A DNA stretch of 64,000 nt from Wocania_A sp965224845. GTDB taxonomy: Bacteria; Bacteroidota; Bacteroidia; Flavobacteriales; Flavobacteriaceae. Below are positions 52,835-61,836 of this stretch, piece after piece. The DNA is taken from assembly GCA_965224845.1 (NCBI GenBank), contig CBDDAJ010000015.1, forward strand, positions 558,001 to 622,000, read 5' to 3'. Within the stretch, counting starts at the first letter, position 1; each line of letters begins with the position of its first letter. The notes beneath the pieces are model-generated. The model ran no database searches and was not told the DNA's origin. It saw nothing but the letters and a program-made list of their open reading frames with translations. A program made the position numbers and the translations under genes.

Positions 52835-52869
52835 GAAAACCCACTAACATTAGTGGGTTTTCTTTTTTG
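52835..52869 (+). terminator. Rho-independent terminator after GIN-domain gene
   Basis: Perfect 13-bp stem GAAAACCCACTAA/TTAGTGGGTTTTC with a 2-base loop, followed by TTTTTTG. Confidence 0.92.
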
Positions 52870-52940
52870 TTAATACAAACAAAAAGCAATCTAAAAATTA
52901 TAAAATATTCCTTTACTTTGTGTAAAGCTTCACATTAATT

Positions 52941-53636
52941 ATGTTTGATGACATTTTAACCGCTATTCCTTTCGGAATTATACTGGCCTTTACTATTGGT
53001 CCTGTGTTTTTTGTGCTCCTGGAAACCAGTGCTACAAAAGGTTTTAGAAGCGCGTTAATATTCGATTTAGGTGTAATACTTGCCGATATCATTTTTATCA
53101 TTATTGCCTTTTATAGTACTAATAGTTTAAGAGAAAAAATAAAAGACGATCCAAGCTTTTTAATCTTTGGAGGTGTTTTATTAATTGTTTACGGCATTAT
53201 TTCGTTTATAAAAACATCCAAATCGTTTCGATCTATAGTAAAAGAATATCATAAAGTAGAAATTCAAAAAGATTATGGCAAACTTTTTATTAAAGGCTTT
53301 CTACTTAACTTTATAAATATTGGTGTTTTATTAGGTTGGTTGGGTTTTATTGTATTAGGAGACTCACTAACAACATCAAAAAATGGAGAAATAGTTTTTA
53401 TTGCAACAATGTTAACATCTTATTTTGTTGCAGATTTATTTAAAATAGTAATAGCAAAGCGACTTAAAGATAGATTAACACCACGACTTATTTTTAAAAC
53501 TAAAAAAATAATAGCCTTAGTTATTTTAGGTTTTGGGGTTTTGCTTCTTATACAAGGGTTATTTCCTGAAGCTTACGAAAGAAATAAAGAAAAATTAGAA
53601 CAAATAAGCCCTATAAAAGAAAAACTTTCAGAGTAA
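52941..53636 (+). CDS. LysE-family translocator
   Basis: 231-residue inner-membrane exporter of the LysE/RhtB type, with six hydrophobic segments. Seen: AIPFGIILAFTIGPVFFVLL (conserved Pro-rich helix 1), ETSATKGFRSALIFDLGVIL and FIKGFLLNFINIGVLLGWLG. LysE proteins export amino acids or related metabolites; the substrate is unknown. The coding end overlaps a terminator stem. Confidence 0.9.
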   Translation: MFDDILTAIPFGIILAFTIGPVFFVLLETSATKGFRSALIFDLGVILADIIFIIIAFYSTNSLREKIKDDPSFLIFGGVLLIVYGIISFIKTSKSFRSIVKEYHKVEIQKDYGKLFIKGFLLNFINIGVLLGWLGFIVLGDSLTTSKNGEIVFIATMLTSYFVADLFKIVIAKRLKDRLTPRLIFKTKKIIALVILGFGVLLLIQGLFPEAYERNKEKLEQISPIKEKLSE

Positions 53637-53652
53637 ACTGAAAGCTTTTTTT
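53625..53652 (+). terminator. Rho-independent terminator overlapping lysE-type stop
   Basis: Stem CTTTCAG/CTGAAAG (53625-53631, 53638-53644) followed by CTTTTTTT; the stop codon TAA sits in the loop. It ends just before the tRNA-Cys gene on the other strand. Confidence 0.75.
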
Positions 53653-53653
53653 G

Positions 53654-53724
53654 AGGCGTCGAGCGGATTCGAACCGCTGTAGAAGGTTTTGCAGACCTCT
53701 GCCTAGCCACTCGGCCACGACGCC
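53654..53724 (-). tRNA. tRNA-Cys (anticodon GCA)
   Basis: On the minus strand the 71-base sequence folds as a cloverleaf: acceptor arms GGCGTCG and CGACGCC, D-arm GTGGCCGAGTGGCTAGGC, anticodon loop CTGCAAA with GCA, and T-arm with GGTTCGAATCC. The discriminator base is T, as expected for Cys. CCA is not encoded. Confidence 0.96.
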
Positions 53725-53823
53725 ATTATATTTTACTATTATTTATGTTTAAAACTATTCTTGAGAGGGAATCAAAAACTTGCAGCAAATGTAAAAAAAA
53801 AAATAACTTTTCCTTACAAAAAA

Positions 53824-54186
53824 TTATTTTTTACGCTTATCAGTCATTTTTATCGTTACACGTTCTACGTCACCACCAATAGGCGGGTTTAGTTTGCTTA
53901 CCCAAACAGTGGCTTTTTCTACTAATTTATCCTCATTAAATATCCTGTTTAGTATACGTTTTGCAACGGTTTCAAGCAAATGGGAGGGGATTTCCATTTC
54001 TTCTTTAATAACCCTGTTTAAAAACACATAATCAACTGTATCATTAAGCTTGTCGGTTTTTGCAGAATCTTGCAAATTAGCTTTAACCTGTAAATCTACA
54101 CGATAATCACTACCTATTTTTGTTTCTTCTTTTAAACAGCCATGATAGGCAAATACGCGTATGTTTTCAACTTTTATAATTCCCAT
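53824..54186 (-). CDS. folB: Dihydroneopterin aldolase
   Basis: 120-residue folate-pathway enzyme converting 7,8-dihydroneopterin to 6-hydroxymethyl-dihydropterin. Seen: IIKVENIRVFAYHGCLKEET (YHGC substrate Tyr and Glu), KLNDTVDYVFLNRVIKEEME, HLLETVAKRI and VSKLNPPIGGDVERVTIKM with the catalytic Lys. It is divergent from glnS, a frequent flavobacterial arrangement. Confidence 0.94.
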   Translation of the reverse strand: MGIIKVENIRVFAYHGCLKEETKIGSDYRVDLQVKANLQDSAKTDKLNDTVDYVFLNRVIKEEMEIPSHLLETVAKRILNRIFNEDKLVEKATVWVSKLNPPIGGDVERVTIKMTDKRKK

Positions 54187-54425
54187 AAAGCAAAAGTACT
54201 ATTATTGTTTCTTCGGGTGAAATTCTACACAAATTTTGTAACGAAAAGTTTAATAAAAGCTCTTTGGTGGTTTGCATTCGTTTAGTGAGGTACATGTATT
54301 ATAGCTTTTTAAGCATTCATGCTTTTCTATGTCGTATAATTTATAGCCTGTTAAGCAAGTATATTAAAGCTTATTGTGTTACATATTATAGTAAGATGAA
54401 GCCCAAATGTTTGTTTAAAATTACC

Positions 54426-54433
54426 TAATTTTG
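54426..54433 (+). promoter_or_regulatory. Promoter -7 box for glnS
   Basis: TAATTTTG matches TAnnTTTG and ends 28 bases before the ATG at 54462. Confidence 0.5.
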
Positions 54434-54461
54434 TGCTTTTCATTTTATATGAATCACAGTT

Positions 54462-56465
54462 ATGTCTGAAGAAACAAAATCACTCAATTTTATTGAGCAT
54501 ATTATAGAAGAAGATTTGGCCAACGGAATGCCTAAAAACAATTTACGTTTTCGTTTTCCACCAGAACCCAATGGCTATTTACATATTGGTCATACTAAAG
54601 CTATTGGTATTAGTTTTGGGCTAGGAGAGAAGTACCATGCTCCTGTAAACTTACGTTTTGATGATACCAATCCTGCTAAAGAAGAACAAGAATATGTTGA
54701 TGCTATAAAACGCGATATAAAATGGTTAGGCTATAGCTGGGAAAACGAATTATATTCCTCAGATTATTTCCAAAAGCTTTATGATTGGGCCATTCAATTA
54801 ATAAAAGATGGTAAGGCTTATGTAGATTCGCAATCTAGTGAAGCCGTAGCAGAACAAAAAGGCACACCAACACAGGTTGGAACCAATAGCCCTTTTCGCA
54901 ATAGGTCTATAGAAGAGAATCTTGATTTGTTCACTAGAATGAAAAACGGAGAATTTAAAGCAGGCACCCATGTTTTGCGTGCGAAAATAGACATGGAAGA
55001 TCCTAACATGCTTATGCGTGACCCCATTATGTATCGCATTATGTATGCACATCACCATAGAACAGGAAACGATTGGTGTATTTATCCCATGTATGATTGG
55101 ACGCATGGCGAGAGCGATTATATTGAACAAATTTCACATTCGTTATGTTCTTTAGAATTTAAACCACATAGAAAACTATACAACTGGTTTAGAGATAACG
55201 TTTATGAATATAGTAAAAACATCTTGCCGTTACCACCAAAACAACGTGAGTTTGCGCGTTTAAACCTAAGTTACACCATTATGAGTAAACGTAAGTTATT
55301 ACGCTTAGTTGAAGCGGGTATTGTAACCGGTTGGGACGATCCGCGTATGCCAACTATTTCTGGATTACGTCGTCGTGGCTATACACCAAATTCTATTCGT
55401 CAGTTTATTGAAAAGGTTGGTGTTGCAAAGCGAGAAAACGTGATTGATGTATCACTTTTAGAATTTTGCATTCGAGAAGATTTAAACAAAACAGCAAACC
55501 GTGTCATGGCGGTTTTAAACCCCGTTAAAGTTGTTATTACTAACTACCCAGAAGATAAAGAAGAATGGTTAGAAGCTGAAAATAATCCGGAAGATGATTC
55601 TGCAGGGTTTAGAAAAGTGCCTTTTTCAAGAGAAATTTATATTGAAAAAGAAGATTTTAAGGAAGTAGCGGGAAATACATTTTTTAGGTTAAAACTAGGA
55701 GGAGAAGTTCGCTTAAAAAATGCTTATATCATAAAGGCTGAAAACGTAATTAAAGATAATGAAGGCCATATTACTGAGGTACATTGTACATACATTACAG
55801 ATACTTCTAAAAGAGTAAAAGGCACACTACATTGGGTGTCAGTAAAACATGCGATAAAAGCCGAAGTTAGAGAATACGATCGCTTGTTTAGCGATGAAGC
55901 ACCAGATAGTCATGGAGATAAAGATTTTATGGATTTTATCAACCCCAATTCCCTTAAAGTAAAAACAGCCTTTTTGGAGCCTGGATTAGCTGATGCTAAA
56001 GTGGAAGAGCATTTTCAGTTTCAGCGTTTAGGTTATTTTAATGTAGATAATGACTCTACAACAGATAAGCTAGTATTTAATAAAACAGTGGGATTGAGAG
56101 ATACCTGGGCAAAACAAAAGCCAAAGCAAAACCAGAATCAAAACCAACAAAAGCAGCCACAGGTACAGCGTAAACCTATTAGTGTGATTCAGCAATTAGG
56201 AAAAAAATACACCAATTATCCAGAAGAGAAACAACAAAAGGTAAAAGCTGAAATACAAGAACTCGCTAAAAACATCTCTTACAACGATTTAGAGCCTTTA
56301 TTTAACACCGCGGTAAAAAAAGCAGGAACTCGTATCGCCACTATGATTTCGCTCCATGTGATGCTTAAAAACGGATTAGAACGCAATGCTGCTATTAATG
56401 ATTTTATAGCTAAGGCATTAGATGATAAAAATGAGATATTGGTAGCCGAAGCTCGTGCAATTTAG
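54462..56465 (+). CDS. glnS: Glutaminyl-tRNA synthetase with C-terminal appended domain
   Basis: Class I synthetase charging tRNA-Gln, 667 residues. Seen: RFRFPPEPNGYLHIGHTKAI (HIGH motif, near 28-47), FDDTNPAKEEQEYVDAI, and the KMSKS-like IMSKRKLLRL near 272. Anticodon-binding beta-barrels occupy about 340-545. After about residue 548 come a Gln/Lys-rich linker (KQNQNQNQQKQPQVQRKP) and roughly 95 helical residues (ISVIQQLGKKYTNYPEEKQQ, LEPLFNTAVKKAGTRIATMI) absent from E. coli GlnRS (554 residues). The tail is in the position of the YqeY/GatB-like tails reported for some GlnRS, but I could not match it with certainty. Confidence 0.95.
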   Translation: MSEETKSLNFIEHIIEEDLANGMPKNNLRFRFPPEPNGYLHIGHTKAIGISFGLGEKYHAPVNLRFDDTNPAKEEQEYVDAIKRDIKWLGYSWENELYSSDYFQKLYDWAIQLIKDGKAYVDSQSSEAVAEQKGTPTQVGTNSPFRNRSIEENLDLFTRMKNGEFKAGTHVLRAKIDMEDPNMLMRDPIMYRIMYAHHHRTGNDWCIYPMYDWTHGESDYIEQISHSLCSLEFKPHRKLYNWFRDNVYEYSKNILPLPPKQREFARLNLSYTIMSKRKLLRLVEAGIVTGWDDPRMPTISGLRRRGYTPNSIRQFIEKVGVAKRENVIDVSLLEFCIREDLNKTANRVMAVLNPVKVVITNYPEDKEEWLEAENNPEDDSAGFRKVPFSREIYIEKEDFKEVAGNTFFRLKLGGEVRLKNAYIIKAENVIKDNEGHITEVHCTYITDTSKRVKGTLHWVSVKHAIKAEVREYDRLFSDEAPDSHGDKDFMDFINPNSLKVKTAFLEPGLADAKVEEHFQFQRLGYFNVDNDSTTDKLVFNKTVGLRDTWAKQKPKQNQNQNQQKQPQVQRKPISVIQQLGKKYTNYPEEKQQKVKAEIQELAKNISYNDLEPLFNTAVKKAGTRIATMISLHVMLKNGLERNAAINDFIAKALDDKNEILVAEARAI

Positions 56466-56541
56466 AAAACCTTTAAGTGTTAAAAAACAACAACATAATT
56501 TTTTTTAGCTATATTTAACTACTAACTAAAACAAAATTATT

Positions 56542-57027
56542 ATGGATTTTTTAAATTTCCCTGCAATTCTTGTTGCAGCTGTTTCAGCATTAGTTGTTGG
56601 ATTTATTTGGTATAACCCAAAAGTTTTTGGTAAGGCCTGGATGCAAGCAGCAGGTATGACAGATGAGCAGGTAAAAGGCGGCAATATGGCAAAGATTTTT
56701 ATTTTAGCCTTTATTTTTGCGTTTTTATTAGCCATGACCATGACGCAAATGAGTATTCACCAAACAGGAGCCTTAAGTTTAATAGGAGGCGACTCAAGTA
56801 CTGCTCTGCCATCATATGCAGCCTTTATGGCTGATTATGGTGATGCCTTTAGAACGTTTAAGCATGGGGCATTACATGGCGTTTTTGCTGGTATTTTTGT
56901 TGCACTTCCTATTATTGGCACTAATGCGTTGTTCGAGCGAAAAGGTGCTAAATATATTTTTATAAATAGTGGGTATTGGATAGTTACATTAGGTGTAATG
57001 GGAGCTATTGTTTGTGGATGGGTATAA
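56542..57027 (+). CDS. DUF1761-family membrane protein
   Basis: 161 residues with four membrane segments. Family start FPAILVAAVSALVVGFIWYN (PxxFGKxWMxxxG motif: PKVFGKAWMQAAGM), then AKIFILAFIFAFLLAMTMTQ, GALHGVFAGIFVALPIIGTN and INSGYWIVTLGVMGAIVCGW. Function unknown. It lies 76 bases after glnS and ends at a terminator. Confidence 0.88.
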   Translation: MDFLNFPAILVAAVSALVVGFIWYNPKVFGKAWMQAAGMTDEQVKGGNMAKIFILAFIFAFLLAMTMTQMSIHQTGALSLIGGDSSTALPSYAAFMADYGDAFRTFKHGALHGVFAGIFVALPIIGTNALFERKGAKYIFINSGYWIVTLGVMGAIVCGWV

Positions 57028-57051
57028 ATTTGTAATGTTTTAACATAAATA

Positions 57052-57085
57052 AAGACTGAGGTGTTTAACTTCGGTCTTTTTTCTT
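57052..57085 (+). terminator. Rho-independent terminator after DUF1761 gene
   Basis: Stem AAGACTGAGG/CTTCGGTCTT with two G:T pairs and a 7-base loop, followed by TTTTTTC. Only 6 bases separate it from the proposed start of the next gene. Confidence 0.8.
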
Positions 57086-57091
57086 TTTGTA

Positions 57092-58252
57092 TTGATAAGC
57101 TATAACATATATAATTCAGTAAACCAGCTTCCTAGTTCTTGGGATGCACTTCCTAATCATGATGTTTTTTTAAAAACAACCTTTTTAAAAGGACTTGAAT
57201 TATCGTCTCCTAGTAATATAACATCTTACTATTTAGGTGTTTTTAAAGCTGAAAAACTAATAGGGATTGCTGTTATTCAGCGAGTAGAAATGTATTTGGA
57301 TGATATTTTTAGAAAAACATCAAACAGTATCATTAAGCAATCTGCAAAACAATTAGTATCTAAAATTATAAAGGGAAATGCACTAATTGTTGGCAACTTA
57401 ATGCACACCGGACAGCATGGTGTCTGTTTTTTAAAAGATGAAATACTTCAGTCAGAATACCTGGATATAATACAAGAAGCTTTAAATGATTTAGCAGTAG
57501 AAATTAAATCAAAATTTAACAAGAAAATCAGGATCATTGCTTTTAAAGATTATTTTGAAGACGATACGATTCACAACGATTCTAATTTTTTCAAAAAAAA
57601 CAACCTATATAAAGTTCAGGTGCAGCCTAATATGATACTTTCTGTTTTAGACACCTGGAAGTCACCGGAAGATTACATAGCGGCTTTCAATAAAAAATAT
57701 AGAAGACGTTATAAAACAGCACGAAAGAAAGCATCTCACCTTGAATGTAAAGCGTTGCACGAAGATTTTATTAAAGATAATTTTGAAGCGATTTTTAAGC
57801 TATATGAAACAGTTTCAGACCATGCAGGTGTTAATTCATTCAAATTAAATAAAACACATTTTTATAATTTAAAAGTTTGTTTGGGAGAAAAATTTAAAGT
57901 GTTTGGTTATTTTTTAAACGAAGAATTGGTGGGTTTTTATACACTCATTTTAAATGGTGATACTTTAGAAACCTATTTTTTGGGTTACAATAAAAGCCTG
58001 CAACAAAAACACCAAATGTATTTAAATATGCTATTCAACATGGCTTTTTTTGGTATTGAAAAAGGGTTTAAAACCATTGTATATGCCAGAACCGCTATGG
58101 AAATTAAAAGCTCTATTGGAGCAAAACCCAATACCATGCATGTGTATTTAAAACACACAAATAATTTTATAGCAAATACGGTTTTAAAGTGCATTGTAAA
58201 GTATATGAATCCTATTAAAAAGTGGGAGGAAAGACACCCTTTTAAAGCGTAA
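57092..58252 (+). CDS. GNAT-superfamily (FemAB/BioF2-like) acyltransferase
   Basis: 386 residues resembling double-GNAT or 'peptidogalycan biosynthesis' proteins. AAFNKKYRRRYKTARKKASH is the conserved basic segment before the second GNAT domain. It is followed by VSDHAGVNSFKLNKTHFYNL, KVFGYFLNEELVGFYTLILN and ETYFLGYNKSLQQKHQMYLN. Substrate unknown. The frame has no ATG before residue 68, so the TTG at 57092 is the likely start. This leaves little room for a promoter, and read-through from upstream is possible. Confidence 0.75.
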   Translation: MISYNIYNSVNQLPSSWDALPNHDVFLKTTFLKGLELSSPSNITSYYLGVFKAEKLIGIAVIQRVEMYLDDIFRKTSNSIIKQSAKQLVSKIIKGNALIVGNLMHTGQHGVCFLKDEILQSEYLDIIQEALNDLAVEIKSKFNKKIRIIAFKDYFEDDTIHNDSNFFKKNNLYKVQVQPNMILSVLDTWKSPEDYIAAFNKKYRRRYKTARKKASHLECKALHEDFIKDNFEAIFKLYETVSDHAGVNSFKLNKTHFYNLKVCLGEKFKVFGYFLNEELVGFYTLILNGDTLETYFLGYNKSLQQKHQMYLNMLFNMAFFGIEKGFKTIVYARTAMEIKSSIGAKPNTMHVYLKHTNNFIANTVLKCIVKYMNPIKKWEERHPFKA

Positions 58253-58452
58253 AACAAGTTTAGACGGCTCAGGCTCAATTTTCTGCCTGTATGAAATACA
58301 CAAGATTTCGTTTAAGTAATTTAATCTGCTTTCGACTTATAGGATACAATATATAATTATGAAAGCCCATAATGGGTATTAAGCAGGTGAGATACCATAC
58401 CAACCAAAATAATTAAAGTTTGATTATCAGCGGTTTGTAAAATTTTAAATAG

Positions 58453-58956
58453 ATGAAAACACTAATTTTCCTTTTTGTTGCAATTCCTCTTTTTACCTTT
58501 TCTCAAACAATGAATAATGAAACGCTTGAAAGCATTTATACTTCGGTTAGCGATTCTATTCAGGGAAAAAATGGCAGTTGGCACTTTTTTATTAAAGACG
58601 TTCAAATGCTATCTATAACAGACACAAAAAATAATAGGATGCGAATTATTTCTCCAATTGCAGATTCAAATAGTTTGAATAATGAGTTGATTAAAGCAGC
58701 TCTGGTTGCAAATTTTCATACTGCTTTAGATGTTAAATATGCGGTTTCTGATGGTGTTTTATGGTCTGTATTTATTCATCCTTTAAAGGAACTATCTAAA
58801 AACCAAGTAAAAGACGCTGTTAGCCAAGTGTATTATGCAAATATTAATTTTGGAACCACATTTTCAAGTACGGCGCTTGTTTTTCCCGGAAAGCTTAGTA
58901 ATAAGGAAGTTGAAAAAGAAAAAAAAGAAACTCCACCTAAGTTTAGAAAACTGTAA
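58453..58956 (+). CDS. Exported hypothetical protein
   Basis: 167 residues. Signal peptide ends near FTFSQ. The rest is mixed strand/helix with no recognised motif (NGSWHFFIKDVQMLSITDTK, ALDVKYAVSDGVLWSVFIHP) and a lysine-rich tail. It lies 81 bases downstream of a 17-base motif shared with the region before the GH gene at 61837. Function unknown. Confidence 0.7.
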   Translation: MKTLIFLFVAIPLFTFSQTMNNETLESIYTSVSDSIQGKNGSWHFFIKDVQMLSITDTKNNRMRIISPIADSNSLNNELIKAALVANFHTALDVKYAVSDGVLWSVFIHPLKELSKNQVKDAVSQVYYANINFGTTFSSTALVFPGKLSNKEVEKEKKETPPKFRKL

Positions 58957-59013
58957 GCCTTACTTAAACAGCCCCCTAACCACATGCTTTTTTGAGATAA
59001 TCACTGTTCGGGA

Positions 59014-59505
59014 TTAATAATATAAACCATTATCTATAATAGATTGTATGGCTTTTTTTTCATGATTTTTTAAAAGATTAAGTGCGTCGTGGTCTAAATT
59101 TGATTTTACACCAATAAAAGACATTTCATACCCGTTTAGAATTTCTTCAAAAATTAACTTTACTCTTTCTAGGTGGTAATCTGAGGTAATAATAGTTAGG
59201 GAGTTATTTTTAATATTTTGAATTATAGGTTTAATCTTTACCGCATCATCAACAGTATTTGATGATAATGCGAAGTCTAAAAAATCATGCTTTGAAACCC
59301 CGTTTTTAATGAGATAAGTTTTAGCGTATTGGGCATGAGGTTTACTGGAGGTGTTAAAATGATCGCCCCAACCGCCAGTACAAAGCACCGGTTTTCCTTT
59401 TAAATAATTTTCCAGGCAACAATTTAGCCTGCTTTTAGAAATGCTGCTTAATTCTCCTGTAGAAGAGTTTGGAGATCCTAAAACAATTAAAATTTCTTTT
59501 TTCAT
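59014..59505 (-). CDS. YdcF/DUF218-family protein
   Basis: 163-residue single-domain protein. EILIVLGSPNSSTGELSSIS, then GKPVLCTGGWGDHF, YAKTYLIKNGVSKHDFLDFA and TIITSDYHLERVKLIFEEI form the DUF218 signature (ExxSxxTxxNA region replaced by SSNTVDDA). It lacks the membrane helices of SanA/ElyC types. Function unknown. Last gene of the SPFH operon, 26 bases after its neighbour. Confidence 0.85.
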   Translation of the reverse strand: MKKEILIVLGSPNSSTGELSSISKSRLNCCLENYLKGKPVLCTGGWGDHFNTSSKPHAQYAKTYLIKNGVSKHDFLDFALSSNTVDDAVKIKPIIQNIKNNSLTIITSDYHLERVKLIFEEILNGYEMSFIGVKSNLDHDALNLLKNHEKKAIQSIIDNGLYY

Positions 59506-59531
59506 TAAAAATAAAAATCTTTAATAAAAGA

Positions 59532-60065
59532 CTAGTCTTCTATTTTTTCTGTTTGCATATCGTCTTTAGGAATTACTAAGCTTGTTTTGAAATTTGGTAA
59601 AACCATATCTAACATAGCTTTGTTTTTTAATTGTTTTGCTTCAATAAAATACCATATTTTATCTTCTTTATTATAAATACCTAATAAGTAACTTTTAGAT
59701 TTTATTCGCATACCATTCATTGTCATTTGATTAAAGCCTTCAATATAACAACGGTATTTTTCTTGTTCAAAAACAATATCAGAAACACCTAAAATATCAG
59801 CCTTTTCAAAAACAAACCCTTGAGTTTTCATAGTTTCAAAGGTGTTTTTAAGTAACTCTATACCTTTTTCTTTTCCGCCCATTAATTTTATAATATTAGG
59901 ATGAGTGTGTTTAAAAACGGTTTCAAAATCCATTTTCAAAGTAGCCGAAGAAGTGATTTTAGCATCTCTTAAAGCTGAGGTTTTTAATTCCTCTGTGGTT
60001 TGCGCAAAAGAAATGCTGTTACAAAAAAGTAACAGCATTAAAAACATTGATTTTATTTTATTCAC
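59532..60065 (-). CDS. Exported hypothetical protein (SPFH operon)
   Basis: 177 residues. Signal peptide ends near ISFAQ. The body (MDFETVFKHTHPNIIKLMGG, GVSDIVFEQEKYRCYIEGFN, DKIWYFIEAKQLKNKAMLDM) resembles the cone-shaped NTF2/SnoaL-like proteins in layout, but this is only a guess. Its ATG overlaps the end of the SPFH gene by 8 bases, indicating cotranslation. Confidence 0.72.
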   Translation of the reverse strand: MNKIKSMFLMLLLFCNSISFAQTTEELKTSALRDAKITSSATLKMDFETVFKHTHPNIIKLMGGKEKGIELLKNTFETMKTQGFVFEKADILGVSDIVFEQEKYRCYIEGFNQMTMNGMRIKSKSYLLGIYNKEDKIWYFIEAKQLKNKAMLDMVLPNFKTSLVIPKDDMQTEKIED

Positions 60066-60981
60066 TTTTATTCTTTTTAGAATTTTTCATAGCCTCGCCA
60101 ATTTGGTTACTAGCAGTAAAACTAGCTACCATATCATTTAGCATATTGCTTCCTGCTTGTGGTGCATTAGGCAATAAAATAAGGTTACTATTGGTTTCTT
60201 CACCTAAAGATTGAAGCGTGTCGTAATGTTGGGTAACTACAATAAGCGCTGAAGCTTCTTGACTATTTATTCCAACACGGTTTAAAACCTCTACAGACTC
60301 TTCTAAACCACGAGCAATTTCCCTACGCTGGTCTGCAATACCCTGACCCTGTAAGCGCTTACTTTCGGCTTCGGCTTTTGCCTTTTCAACAATTAAGATG
60401 CGTTGTGCATCACCTTCAAACTGAGCAGCAATTTTTTCACGCTCAGAAGCATTAATACGGTTCATCGCTTCTTTTACTTGGCTATCAGGATCAATATCTG
60501 TCACTAAGGTTTTAATAATATCATAGCCATACTCAACCATAGCGTCGTTTAGTTCTGATTTTACCGCAATAGCAATATCATCTTTTTTAACAAATACATC
60601 ATCCAATTTCATTTTTGGTACTTCGGCACGCACCACATCAAAAACATAAGAAGTAATTTGGTCGTGCGGATAATCGAGTTTGTAGAAAGCATCATAAACT
60701 TTATCGCGTATTACTTTGTATTGTACAGATACTTTTAAACGCACAAATACATCATCCAAAGTTTTGGTTTCTATAATAACATCCAGTTGCTGAATTTTTA
60801 AGCTTAATCGTCCGGCAATTCTATCTACTAAAGGAATTTTCATTTGCAAACCAGAATGGCGAATACTTTGGAATTTACCAAAGCGCTCAATAATTACCGC
60901 AGTTTGTTGTTTAACAATAAAGAAGGCGGAGATTAAAATAATCAACCCAAAAAGAATAACGGGGATAAAAAACAAGTTCAT
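60058..60981 (-). CDS. SPFH/band 7 (stomatin-like) membrane protein
   Basis: 307 residues from MNLFFIPVILFGLIILISAF. One N-terminal membrane helix (about 3-25), band 7 domain about 27-200 (TAVIIERFGKFQSIRHSGLQ, VFDVVRAEVPKMKLDDVF, KEAMNRINASEREKIAAQFE), then an Ala/Glu-rich coiled coil and the family tail VLNRVGINSQEASALIVVTQ. Typical of slipin/QmcA-like microdomain scaffolds. ATG 60981 is preferred to 61020, which adds no sensible sequence. Confidence 0.92.
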   Translation of the reverse strand: MNLFFIPVILFGLIILISAFFIVKQQTAVIIERFGKFQSIRHSGLQMKIPLVDRIAGRLSLKIQQLDVIIETKTLDDVFVRLKVSVQYKVIRDKVYDAFYKLDYPHDQITSYVFDVVRAEVPKMKLDDVFVKKDDIAIAVKSELNDAMVEYGYDIIKTLVTDIDPDSQVKEAMNRINASEREKIAAQFEGDAQRILIVEKAKAEAESKRLQGQGIADQRREIARGLEESVEVLNRVGINSQEASALIVVTQHYDTLQSLGEETNSNLILLPNAPQAGSNMLNDMVASFTASNQIGEAMKNSKKNKSE

Positions 60982-61029
60982 AATAAATATATTAAAATGG
61001 TTAGAAAAATTAAGATACAAAAATTATAC

Positions 61030-61037
61030 TATATTTG
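61030..61037 (+). promoter_or_regulatory. Promoter -7 box for barrel protein gene
   Basis: TATATTTG matches TAnnTTTG and lies 20 bases before the ATG at 61057. Confidence 0.5.
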
Positions 61038-61056
61038 GTTGCTTATAACCCAAACT

Positions 61057-61746
61057 ATGAAATATAATCGACTTTTCTTATTAGTAGTTATTTTACTGTG
61101 TTTTGTTACAAAAAGTTTTTCGCAAAAAGGAAATTATGATATCGTTAATGGTATTGGCATTTTTGGAGGGCTTACTAAAACAGATATAACTACCAATAAC
61201 TTTGTTACCTCAAAAGGAGATGGTTTTATAGGCGGATTAAGTGCAACAGTAGAAATCCCACATAAATGGTACAACATGAGTTATGGGATGCATTTATCTG
61301 AAAATAGTGTTTTAATTTCTGCAAGACCAACCATGCTTAGTGCTAGTAATCCTAATGAATTTGTTGAGTTTAAACTTTTTGCAGCTCAAGTGGCACTAAT
61401 GGCACATATAAAATTAGCAGGAAGCTATGTTACTTTAGATATTGGACCAATGCTTCAATACAATGGAAAATTAGAGTTAAAGGACAGCAATAAATCTGCA
61501 TATTTTATAAATAACTACAGCAATTTAACCGCAAAAGATATTGGTAATATCTCCCAGTTTAATTTAGATGGCGCAGTTGGAATTACTGCAGGGTTTAAAT
61601 TTATTAAGTTTAGAGCCCAATATGTTTATGGGTTTACCAATATTCTAAAAAAACTTAACGCTCAAAATCTCGATACTTCCGGAGGCAATACAAGCTTTAA
61701 AGGTAACCAATCTATGCTTGTTTTTGGTGGAATGATTTCATTTTAG
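61057..61746 (+). CDS. Outer-membrane beta-barrel (porin-like) protein
   Basis: 229 residues from MKYNRLFLLVVILLCFVTKS. Signal peptide ends near FSQ. Alternating strands with glycine turns follow (GIGIFGGLTKTDITTNNF, FIGGLSATVEIPHKWYNMSY, VGITAGFKFIKFRAQYVYGF) and a terminal strand SMLVFGGMISF ending in Phe, as needed for BAM insertion. ATG 61057 is preferred over the in-frame start at 60997, which lies before the -7 box. Confidence 0.82.
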   Translation: MKYNRLFLLVVILLCFVTKSFSQKGNYDIVNGIGIFGGLTKTDITTNNFVTSKGDGFIGGLSATVEIPHKWYNMSYGMHLSENSVLISARPTMLSASNPNEFVEFKLFAAQVALMAHIKLAGSYVTLDIGPMLQYNGKLELKDSNKSAYFINNYSNLTAKDIGNISQFNLDGAVGITAGFKFIKFRAQYVYGFTNILKKLNAQNLDTSGGNTSFKGNQSMLVFGGMISF

Positions 61747-61836
61747 AGCATAAAACATTATGAAAGCCCATAACAGGTAATACTCACCGAAATAATTTAA
61801 TTACGGAAAACCCTGTGGTTACAAAAACTTAGATAA

